From: Calvatia gigantea
Taxonomy: Eukaryota; Basidiomycota; Agaricomycetes; Agaricales; Lycoperdaceae
DNA length: 64,000 bases
Assembly (NCBI GenBank): GCA_025093985.1
Contig: JACAAK010000002.1
Coordinates: forward strand, 2,046,001 to 2,110,000
Direction: 5' to 3'
Shown here piece after piece: positions 1 to 9,441 of the stretch (positions are counted from its first letter, which is position 1; each line of letters opens with the position of its first letter). A model generated the notes under the pieces. It was not told the DNA's origin. It saw only the letters and a program-made list of their open reading frames with translations, and ran no database searches. Made by a program: the position numbers and the translations under genes.

Positions 1-530
1 ATGGATCCCCAGATTTAATAACTTTTTTTTTGGATAATGGGAAAAAATAGTTAATTGGCAAGCGAAATTCCGATCTACAAATTGGAGAGAATAAACAGGT
101 TGAAAGTGACGTCCATGCCTTATACACAAAGATGAACAAGCACCAAATCCGGGCCTGTGACTGGACAGCATGCACAACAGGTTGGTGATACTGGCTCTCG
201 TGAACGGATATTACAAAACCAGCAGAACAAAGAAGAAAAAATTGACATTATGAGACTGAGAAATCCGAAGCAGTTCATCAAGACTGCAAGTATCAGCAAG
301 AGGTACCGGGGGGCGCAGGGCAAGTGAACAAAGTAACAGATATACACACAGCTCGTGGTGGAACCAGATGGACGATGAGGGGTATGTGTGCACAGGTTCT
401 TTAAAAAACTTGGGTAGAATGAATCATGAAGCGGGAGGTGTCAATGAACAACATATCAACAGTATAGGGCTGTCCTATGCGATGATAGATGTGAAAAAGT
501 ATGGTGAGCAGATAGGGGGTGGATATCAGA
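1..530. other. No gene recognised (window edge and 3' flank)
   Basis: The first 530 bases lie downstream of the minus-strand gene that ends at 531. The open frames here are short, show no family resemblance and no intron-exon pattern. The stretch is probably the 3' flank of that gene plus intergenic DNA. A gene cut by the left edge of the window cannot be excluded. Confidence 0.5.
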
Positions 531-1877
531 TTATTGCGGTTGGGGTGGTCGTGGGGGGAATTGGAATGTGCCTGTACCAAAGGGAATGCGACGGCCATTG
601 GGAGTGGTGGGCGTTCCTGGAGTTGAAGTAGCTCCAGGCATGTTGGGTGGCGTAGCTACGTGTGTTGGCGTACTATAGAGAATTTCGGGTTGTGGTGGAG
701 GCGGGAGTGGGTCAATAAGGTCCTGGTTCCGGAATACCTCCCTCTGGGGAGGGTACTTCTCAGTAAAGGTGTCTTCCCCGGAATCCGTACTGAGGCCTTT
801 AAATTTCGCTTGGCCAGCTGCGCCCTGCCCCGCTCCGCCGTAATTATTATTATTATTATTATTATTATTGTTACCCTTCTCACTCCTGTTTGTGATACCA
901 CCAAAGCCAGCATGCGCGAAAGGGTAAGCGGCGGGGTTGGCGAGGTATTCAGCAGAAGGTGCAACGCGGTTTTTACGTCGTCTCTTGTAGACAGTCCAAG
1001 CTGCAAACGCGAGGAATAGGAGGAACAGGGCGCCAATGACACCTCCTGCAATTGCACCGCGGTTGTTGTTATGACGGAGAGCTCCTTCAGAGCTAGGACC
1101 GTTGGGCGAAGTTGAGGGGTTCGGGGGTGCAATGGAAGGGTTAGGGGTAGAGGATCCGCTATCGGGGACTGTGGCAGAGACAGCAATGGTAGGCGATGAC
1201 GAAAGTGCGCCAGTTACACCAGTCGCTGAGGAGGAACGTGCAGGGTCATCTGAGGAGAGCATTAGCCGTCGCCATACTAGGAAAAGGAAGAGAGCTTACC
1301 TCCAGCATTGGCTGCGGGTGTGGTAGCAGAGGGCGAGTATCCACTGCTAGCCGGGTCGCTATTTGGAGCGTTTGGGATACGATCACCAGAACTATCAGAA
1401 CCAGCAGAGCCACCCGAACTAGGTGATCCACCAGAGCTATCGGAACCCTCAGAGGTGCTTTCTCCTGAGTTCCCAGGGGTTCCAGAGTTTCCGCTACCAC
1501 TCGGGCTTGAGGTGGGCGAAGGACCGCTTTGTGGGCTCGGTGAAGGACTTGCCCCTCCTACTTCGCCACCGCCAGTCCCCCCACTAGAACCACTCGTACC
1601 ACCTGAATTACCACTCCCAGAATTGCCGGTGTCACCAGTGCTGCTGCCACTGTCGCCTTGGTTCGTATCGCCTCCCTTGCCTTTATCTGGTTTATCTGGC
1701 TTAGTCTGGTTTGTTGTGTCCAGGAGCGTTGGCGGAGTTCCCTGGAGATTTTTGTCCTTCATCTGGTGGGGCACGCGCAAAATTGTTTGCCCCGTCTTGT
1801 AGGCCGACGTTGGTAGGAGTGGATGGTCTTTTGGAACGCCTGCGTATCATACCGTGCCTAAGGGCAGAAGCGGTCAT
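531..1877 (-). CDS. Ser/Gly/Pro-rich single-pass membrane protein, apparent frameshift
   Basis: Two exons (1877-1300 and 1249-531) flank a 50 nt intron (1299-1250, GTAAGC...CTCAG). The predicted product is about 431 residues. It has a basic start, a long low-complexity stretch rich in Ser, Gly, Pro and Asn, one clear transmembrane segment (AIAGGVIGALFLLFLAFAAW) followed by KRRRK, then a cytoplasmic tail with a poly-Asn run and Pro-rich patches. This layout resembles fungal wall-sensor or mucin-like membrane proteins, but I recognise no catalytic or WSC domain and see no clear signal peptide. Exon 1 changes frame near 1703-1710, inside a repeated KPD coding stretch. Omitting one base there joins both halves without a stop. 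The start at 1877 is the first ATG of the frame; the frame extends upstream only through a T-rich run without ATG. Function unknown. Confidence 0.65.
840..869. repeat. ATT/AAT trinucleotide microsatellite, codes poly-Asn
   Basis: About ten tandem ATT units on the plus strand. On the coding minus strand they read AAT and give the Asn run in the cytoplasmic tail of the membrane protein. The length probably varies between strains. Confidence 0.9.
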
Positions 1878-1898
1878 GATTAAAAATAATAAAAACAA

Positions 1899-1936
<38 letters not shown>

Positions 1937-2197
1937 GATATGAATAAAGAGCGACGAATATTAGAGAGAAAGAGTGGAGGAGGTGAGAGCGACAAGGTTG
2001 GAGAGCATGTGTATGTGTGTGTGTATGTGTGTGTGAGAGAGAGAGAGCGAGAGAGAGAGAGGAGAAGAGACGGAGAGGACGGCCAATCGGGATTGATGGG
2101 AAAAAACATGCCAGCCCCCCCCCCGTTGCTACTACACTTGCCCCATTTAGGTATTCATTTTCAACATATTCCCCTCCGTACGAATCACGTGCGTTAA
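1878..2197. promoter_or_regulatory. Divergent promoter region with microsatellites and a CCAAT box
   Basis: This spacer separates the minus-strand membrane protein gene from glyoxalase II on the plus strand. It holds an (AG)n run at about 1904-1931, mixed (GT)n and (GA)n runs at about 2008-2062 and a C run near 2115-2123. A CCAAT box lies at 2083-2087, about 110 bases before the first glyoxalase ATG. The low-complexity purine tracts are the only other structure I can see. Confidence 0.55.
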
Positions 2198-3299
2198 ATG
2201 TTTCCCCGCACCGCTTTCACACTTCATAAAGGCACTTATCGCATTTCTTGTCGCACTTTCGCTTCGTCAAAAGCACCAGCAATGAGAGTAGTCCCTGTTC
2301 CCGTTCGCGAAGACAACTATGCGTATTTACTCATCGACGACGCCACAAATAAAGCAGCAGCAGTCGATCCATATGACATTCCTAAAGTAGTTGCCGCTGC
2401 CGAGCATCTTGGCGTCGACATCATCACTGCTCTTACCACACATCACCATTTCGACCACAGTGGAGGCAACGACGTACGCACTTACATACCCCGTATCCCG
2501 ACGTTTCGTCTGATTATTACTTCAGGAATTCGTGGGTATCCAAAATATCTCCTATCCCAATCCCCCCGTCTTACAAGCCCCGGCAGGGCAAGAAATGCCC
2601 CCATGCGCCCATCTATGGGGGTAGTGACAAAGTTACAAAGGTTTCCAACATCGTCGGCGACAAAGACGAGTTCAAAATTGGCGATAACATTCACGTCAAG
2701 TAAAGATTCATTCATTAAAACAACGAAGTAACCATCTTACTCACACTTCTCTACCCTGGACCTTACGAAGGTGCCTAGCAACACCGTGTCATACTCAGGA
2801 TTCCATTTGCTACTACGTAACCGACCCAACAGACTCTTCACACTCAGGAGGCGTCTTTACTGGCGACACTCTCTTCATTGGTGGCTGTGGTCGATTCTTT
2901 GAGGGAACTGCGGCAGAGATGGATCGTGCTCTCCGCTATCTTGGAACACTGCCCGACAAAACTATCGTGTACAATGGCCATGAATACACCGCTGGAAATC
3001 TCGCCTTCGCAAAGTCTGTAGACCCTGACGGTCTAGGCATTGCTCGACTCGCAGATCTGGTCAAAAATAATAATGTCACCACTGGCAAAACCACAATTCG
3101 TGATGAGAAAGAGTGGAACGTCTTTATGCGTTTGGATTCACCAGCTGTCAGGTTAAGTTGTCCCTCCCCCGTATATCCTCCCTCCCTCGATATGATAACT
3201 CACCTCGCAAACAGAAAAGCAACGAATGCTAGCCCTGATACAACAGACGATGCGGTCATGAATTCACTGAGAGACCAGAAGAACAGTTTCAGAGGGTGA
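2198..3299 (+). CDS. glo2: Glyoxalase II (hydroxyacylglutathione hydrolase)
   Basis: This is a metallo-beta-lactamase-fold thioesterase that hydrolyses S-lactoylglutathione to D-lactate and glutathione, the second step of methylglyoxal detoxification. Four exons: 2198-2473, about 2578-2699, 2771-3151 and 3215-3299, giving about 287 residues, normal for the family. The metal-binding motif THHHFDHSGGN is at the end of exon 1. CHTQDS, FTGDTLFIGGCGRFFEGT and YNGHEYT supply the remaining metal and substrate residues. The acceptor of intron 1 is ambiguous (2577 or 2586; both keep the frame). The first ATG gives an Arg/Ser-rich, acid-poor leader resembling a mitochondrial presequence. A second in-frame ATG at 2282 starts right at the conserved domain (MRVVPV), so one gene could yield mitochondrial and cytosolic forms. 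Intron 3 (63 nt) is a multiple of three without a stop, so retention would only insert 21 residues. Confidence 0.93.
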
Positions 3300-3492
3300 A
3301 CCTGGTCGAATTGTTCATCCAATAGCCTGCTTCTGACCCTGTGACAGACAATTGACGCGGCTGTGATGACGATGATGACAGACTTTTTATCGACCCAACA
3401 AACCAGAATGTAACAACAGAGAAAGTAACTCTATGTAATCCCATTCACATCATCTACTGTTTCCACCCGTTTTCGTGAGGGAGTGAATATTT

Positions 3493-4352
3493 TTACATGC
3501 CGAAAACTTTGAGCACAGCGCTGCGTGCATAGGGGATGTACGAGAGCGTATACCAAGTGTATGCGAGGTATTCGATAATAACGAACACTGTAAAACCCCT
3601 CGTGTTAGCTTTGTGGCGGAAGGGAAGTGGAAGTGATGCAAACCAAGACAGAGAACCTGTATAACACCGATATTAGCTGTTGGCAAAATGAAGTTAACAC
3701 GCGACACTTACCCCACTACGAAGGACAAAGACGGCGACAAAGACGAGACCGATGGAGGCCAGAAAGATTATAGTGGCTATGACACGAACAGGCTTGAACA
3801 TCTGTGCCCCACAAAAGTCAGCATACCACCAACTACACAATAGGCAGGAATCGAAGTACGTACAAGCTTCAGCTGCCTGAAGAACTAAAAATGCAACAAC
3901 TCAACACGCATTCATGCTATCACTTAAGGTGGAGGTCGACGTACCCCAATGAGGAAACCTGTGCCGATGAGCGCAATAACGGTACCAAAGATATAGAGAA
4001 CTATTGTTCAGCAGAAAAAAAAAACCCCGTTAAACCCCGAATGTGGCAGAACCGCACTCAACAACTCACCCGCAAAACTTGTCAGTTGCCCGAGGAAGAG
4101 CACGATGGACCCCAGCAAACTCAACAAAAATCCAACTGCGAGACTGTTATGTATTGCCACCCGGTGTTTATGAGCAAAAGACGAAGTGAGATCCTTGAGA
4201 AGAGATACGCACCAAGCAATAAACCCATACAACCGCGTTGTTCTCGACAGACCTAGAAATTTGAACGCCGAATCTCCTTCAAAAAACTGTGTATCCGGAA
4301 TGACACTGCTTCCAGTTCCAGATTCGAGGTTGAACCATCCTTTGCCCGGCAT
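3493..4352 (-). CDS. sft2: Sft2-family Golgi vesicle-transport membrane protein
   Basis: Sft2/SFT2D proteins are small four-helix membrane proteins that help retrograde vesicles fuse with the Golgi. The gene needs seven exons: 4352-4213, 4143-4070, 4000-3945, 3884-3864, 3801-3712, 3656-3644 and 3587-3493, together 489 nt and 162 residues, the usual size. The family hallmarks are the N-terminal LSRTTRLYGF, the helices in GFLLSLLGSIVLFLGQLTSF and YIFGTVIALIGTGFLIG, then FFRQLKLMFKPVRVIATIIF, and the end IIEYLAYTWYTLSYIPYAR. Two exons are tiny. The 21 nt exon codes FFRQLKL, and the 13 nt exon supplies the residues before VFVIIEY. Without them conserved residues are lost or the frame breaks, so I trust both. 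The gene is convergent with glyoxalase II; 193 nt separate the stop codons. Confidence 0.9.
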
Positions 4353-4985
4353 TTCTCAAGTTCTTGTAGTCTTTCACTGATGTTGATACGTTCGACGTTC
4401 CGAGAGTGGGACGATTATGTGCAACCGCGTTTGGATATTAGAACGAAACTTCCACACAAACACGATTCCGTAGTCTGGTATGAGTATGATGGAACGTGCG
4501 AAACGTTTGTCCTTCTGTTGTCGTGAGGCAACTCGGTGTAAGTGTTGGGCGGACTATTGACCTACGTCAGAATATGTGCTGTCCCAGCAGCGCCAAGTGC
4601 AGCTTTCGAAGGTTAGGAGAAGGTTAGGAGAAGGTGGTAAGTGTTATGTGCTGTGGTGGCTGTGGTGGTGGTGGTAGGAAGCGGCAGGAAGCACCAATGG
4701 GACGGGTGATGTACTGATCCCTACCATGCGCATTGTGGCTGCGTTGGCGCTGCGCAAACATCTCGGCGGCTGGATCACAGCATGTAAGCCACTACATACT
4801 TGTCCTTTTCCCGCAAATACAGTTCCTCGACGACATAGACAAGCATTCGAAACAAAGAAAGTGGAATTGCATTGGCACATTATAAAATACCGTTTCTCCT
4901 ACAAAAAATACACGCACTGTAATTAGGGGCAAGCTGAACAGTCTTCTTGTACCAAGAACACAAGGAAGATGAACGGGAAAAAGAA
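4353..4985. other. Spacer: sft2 promoter and Argonaute 3' flank
   Basis: No gene is recognised here. It should contain the promoter of sft2 (transcribed leftwards from 4352) and the 3' flank of the Argonaute gene ending at 4986. A short direct repeat of an 11-base unit (AAGGTTAGGAG, about 2.5 copies) lies near 4609-4635. A GGT-rich patch near 4655-4677 follows it. Confidence 0.5.
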
Positions 4986-7900
4986 CTACATAAAGTACAT
5001 CTGGTCCTTCAAATTACTGTTTACGGGGCTGAAATGTTGACGGTAGTAGTCCAGATGCGAACCCATGTCGTCGTCGCCACTGACGGAGGAAACGGAGTAG
5101 TCATTGATACTGTCATCGAAATGGAACTTTGCCCTGCGGCACACGAGCTGCATGGAGGATTCATCCCGTTAGCGCTTCACCAAGTTTAAAGTCCACACAG
5201 CTTACATCGGCATCTAAACCACCGTCAGCATTGGATGGAAGGGCAAAGGGAGAAGGCACTTACAATACACAGGCGCCGGAATCTTTACAGATCGTGTAGA
5301 ACGAGCATAGCAATGACAAAGCGAGTAGCTTCCAGAAGACAAATGTCAGTTCAATTTGGCTTCGCATTTATCCACCTCAGCAACTCACGCGAGATCTTGA
5401 AGTCTGTTATGCAAAGATCAGCGGGAGGCCAACAGCGGTGAAATTTGACATACTCAGCCATAGGAATTCCAACCTCGTTTCTCAGGATTGTGTAGTGACT
5501 CGGGATTGATGCTTGAGGCATAGATCAATAATTCTGCCACCTCCGGACAAAGATTAGACTCACTTCCTTTCAGGCCGGGTTGGGACTGTAAGTAGAAGTC
5601 ACAAAATCTCGGGTGGACAATATCTGTAGTGACCACTGAGTTCAAAAAAGCTTGGATTGCGTATGCAATGTTACGCACCACTATCAACGACAAGACCAGC
5701 TGGGAAATTTCCATTCCCTCGGCCATCTGCTTGGTTAGGAGAACGAGGGAAGAACCGTACATGGTGGCGTTTTCCAACCACCAGATAAACAAATTTTGGA
5801 CGCTTCCCTTCTGGATAGATAGCCTTGACCACGCCTATGCAACGTTAAGAAAAAGGCGGATGGTTGACTGCATAAACCTACTATTCATTGCTGTGCACTC
5901 GTGATTCTCAACGTTTTCAAACTCCCCCTCCGAAACACCATCACGGAAGACAACGATTATTCTAGGGAAGTGTCCCTTGTTCTTCATCCTAAAATTTTGC
6001 AGCATTTCCTGGTGTCGATGGTGAGCATATCTATTCACTCCCTGATGCATACTCCTGGACGTACGTGGAACATCGAAGCAAATTCCTCAATCATCTCAAC
6101 TCGCGAGGATTGAACCCTAATAGAAGCTGCGTAGCGACATGCACCTTGCTCGTACGACCCCACCATAGAAGCAATCGACGGCAATTGGCTGCCTGGGCCA
6201 GGGTGACTAACATCGGCGCCTACAAAAAATTTAGAGAGAACATTTTTATGGCACCCGTATCATCTCACCGATAATCATGAATGGGCTCTTGGCCAGCTCG
6301 ACAAGTATAGGAGAGTTTGCGGTGAAATTGGTGCCACCCATTTTGGGATTGATCCTTCATGTTACTTGTTACACACGGTCTTGCACAAGCGGTGCTTTAC
6401 TCACTTCAAAATGAGGTTGTTTTGGTATTGATTGACCTTCCTCGAGGCAACGTTTCTACTGAGGTTGTTACTCCACCTCTGGGGAAAGCGTTAGATAATT
6501 CAGCGATTCGAAGTGTTGTAATACGCACCACACACTGTGTGGCGACGCCTTCTGTAATATCTCCAAACCGTTTAATTTTCCTATATTGCATTTCGGCGGG
6601 GTCGGGAAGGATGGCAATGACCAAAGATGGGTTGTATTGTCGGCGCAGATTGGCAAGCTCCTAGTTGTAACGCAATAAGTCACCGACTCACGAAAGGATC
6701 TGTTGCTGTCACCTGGAACACATCTGCCTGAATCGGCCGCCTCTCAACGGCGGAGGGATCGGGAACCTGTAGTCCTGTGCGGGATGAAAATATCCAGGAG
6801 TGGCTGTAGCTCTTTGACTAACCTAATGCTTTCATGGCTTGAATCAGCTCCCCAACAAAGTACCGGAGTTGGTTAGAGTCGACGTTGGCAAAGTCGACAA
6901 CAACCCAATTAGCGATTGCTGCTGGCTTAGCCAACCTCTGTCTCATGACGTCCCAAACACCGGGTCTTTGATTCTGAAAACACATTAACACAAGCATTGA
7001 TATATTCATAGGATGCCACCTACCAAGCGTCTTTCCGCCCCGCTGAACACAATTGAAGGTGTTGCCAGCATCCGCCCTCTGATCAGTTCAGGCGTTTCGT
7101 CGACATGAATTCCTGCGTTGACAAGAAAGCCCGAGTTTGAGTAGTCGAAATGACCAAATGCTTTGCTGATCTCGGCTGCGCGTTGTCTCGGGTCCGCAGG
7201 TGTATATTCGAGGGCGGCACGAACCACCTCTGGCGTTGCACGATTCTAAAAGCGATTGGTGAGTCTTATTCGGCATACCGGGGGGTTTCACGTACTTTGT
7301 AGAGCTGTTCCACTGTGTTGCAACACAAAACTGGAAAGATGGTACCCCTTTGAAATTTCACGCCAAGTGTTGACGGTGGTACAGCGAGGTTGTAAGTTTC
7401 TTTGAAGTGTTGCTGGGCTACTTCAGCAGAGGTACCGGAAGTTACAAACGCACATACCGCAATTGTTACGGTTTCTCCGCCCCTGTCAAAAGTGAACGTG
7501 CCAACATTCAAAATGAGGTCTTTGATGGGCTTCGCAGGTTTAACCCTGTGTTGCCCAATATTGACCTGAACCTTGACTCCCTTGAGGAATTGTCTCAATT
7601 TCTGAAATTGGTCGGGTCGTAAGCGCCTCAGGTCCGCACGGTTTCGGAGGTGCAAGAAATCGGCGCAGACCGTTTCCAGCTCGGAAGCGGGAAGGCTGAC
7701 AAGATTTAGGACATGGTACAAGTTTAGGGTTCTGGGGGGGACATACACAACACCGATTGTAACATCCACGTTCACAAGGAGCCGATCAAAAGCTGGTCTG
7801 ACGCTCCTAAACGTAGAATTAATAATGATATAAAATGTGATGTTTTGGAAAAGCGTACTGGAAGTAGCCTCGCCATAATTCCAAGGGTGCAATAGCCGGT

Positions 7901-8812
7901 GGTTGACCTGGAACAACGTTGAACCATATTCTCCTACGAAGGATAAAGCCTTACGCTTCTCGTTTTTTACAAAGATCGATTTGGGCGTGGATAAAACGCC
8001 AGCTTTTCTAAAAACGTATTTGTGGTGCGCGAAGCCAGATCTAAGAAATATGCTCACTGCTTAGGTGTCGCCTGGACGTAGACATTCAACATGTTCAGGA
8101 TCAGGTTCACCTCGTTCTGACCTTGAGACCCGGTGGGTTCAGTTTGCACGTAGCGCTGTAGGATGCTGAAAGAGGTACTCCGTAACGCTGCCGGACAGAA
8201 GATACATTGTCCTTACCTAAAATCGATCGCATTCACATGTTTCATATGAACCTTTGCCCTGCGTTTTTTCCTGTCGTGCTCCGGATTTTGGTCCCAGGTA
8301 ACTTCGAACTTTTTTAAAACGTTAGACGAGATTCATCTAGGAACGAGATGGTGCACACCGTTTCTGCCGGAAAGTACATTATCGGCGCAAACAGGTTTTT
8401 CTTTCCGTCAAATGCTTCACGGACGGCGGGATGAGTGCAGGTGTAGTAAACGAAAGATATTGAATTTACCAGCTCGCCGAATGAAGACTTCGGGATGAGT
8501 AGATTGAACTCGCATAACAAGTTCGTTCCCTTTCTTACTTCCGATCTTGAACTCGGGCTTCGTTTCCCAACAAGCCTCTATCTCTGTGGCGACAATAATC
8601 AATGTATTGTAAGTGATTCAACCGAGGTGTCGTCTCACCCACTAAATACAGGACTGGTCAGTCAAGCAATAAAGATGGGGGATGTTCTTACCGTCATAAT
8701 GATGCACCACTTTGGTCGGAAATTGCATTCGGAATGAATTAGTTTGAACCTCAACGCCATATGAGGCAGGGTTGAAATGTTGTAGTCTTGTCTGGCGGGG
8801 GACGAACGCCAT
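4986..8812 (-). CDS. Argonaute protein (RNA silencing), non-canonical catalytic tetrad
   Basis: Argonautes bind small RNAs and guide silencing of matching transcripts. More than twenty short introns break this gene; the joined protein is about 860-870 residues. In order it shows an N domain (FRMQFPTKVVHHYD, DGKKNLFAP), linker 1 (PLELWRGYFQSVRPAFDRLLVNVDV), a PAZ domain (QHFKETYNLAVP), linker 2 (VDETPELIRGRMLATPSIVF), a MID domain (YRKIKRFGDITEGVATQCV) and a PIWI domain. PIWI has GADVSHPGPGS, VFRDGVSEGEF and SVKIPAPVYYADLVCRRAKF. Of the DEDH slicer residues, the first Asp (GADVSH), the Glu (SRVEMIEE) and the second Asp (FRDG) are present. The fourth position reads DFYLQSQPG, so Gln (codon 5582-5580) replaces His. 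The start at 8812 is the ATG before the N domain; the frame stays open upstream, so a longer N-terminus is possible. One 50 nt intron ends next to a T/A run that at first looks like a frameshift. The next gene upstream codes a decapping scaffold. Confidence 0.93.
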
Positions 8813-9441
8813 CTTGGTCTGCTTATAGGGAGCACAATTGGGGAAGAAGTATCCTGAGACGGCTTTGAGGGGGACTCGGTCTGCTGGGATGGGTCAAGGG
8901 AAAGGTAGTGGTATTTAAATATCCTCTGTGGAACAGAAAGGGAAATAATACAGCGTTGACGGTTGAAGGTCGCCCACCACGGAGAGCTAGATGTGCGTGC
9001 ACGATGCAGTAGCTCAAGGCGGGGGTGGGAAGTCGTCAACTCGTTGTAGCGCAGTGTGGTTGTGGAAGGAACATCAACTGCCCTTTATATGTGGCTGTTA
9101 TCGTGGTCATCTGATGTCGGAGTTCAACAACACAACATTGATCACAATACAAGTCGAGTCATACTTAGGTTCACATTCAACGTTTTCAACCGCAGCGCGA
9201 AACACTATCGATTACATTTCCATTCAATTTTCCAGACCACCACCCCCTCAGCTCAGGTGGTTAGACTCTTTGGGACTAGCATACAGGCACGCCACGTTCA
9301 AAGAAAAGTAGAAGATAATCACAGTTGCATTTTTCGGGTTAGGGAGCATACAGGCATCGGACACAGTAATGCAATAGAAACGTTCAAAAGAGTATGTGAG
9401 CCATTATAATCGCCGGTCATGGAGAAACGTGAGTCGTGAAA
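8813..9441. other. Spacer between EDC4 3' end and Argonaute start
   Basis: No separate gene is recognised. An open frame continues upstream of the Argonaute ATG and could be a longer N-terminus or 5' leader. An AT-rich TATTTAAAT-like element lies near 8911-8920, about 100 bases upstream of the ATG, and could serve as a core promoter element. Confidence 0.4.

Noticed and set aside
3450..3707. 85-codon open frame on the minus strand near 3.5 kb as a gene
   Set aside because: It covers the last introns and exons of Sft2 in a wrong frame; the conserved Sft2 end uses the other frame.
4609..4635. Telomere-like TTAGG repeat
   Set aside because: Only about 2.5 copies of an 11-base unit, not the TTAGGG hexamer, and embedded between ordinary genes.
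5820..5880. Truncation of Argonaute after FRDGVSEGEF by an in-frame stop
   Set aside because: A GTAGGT...CATAG intron of 47 nt removes the stop and continues into VVKAIYPEGKRPKF and VGKRHHVRFF, the expected PIWI sequence.
8290..8360. Apparent frameshift in the Argonaute gene at a T/A homopolymer
   Set aside because: A 50 nt GT-AG intron (GTGTGC...AAAAAAG) with a CTAAC branch site removes the region and joins YFPAET to FEVTWDQ in frame, so no frameshift is needed.
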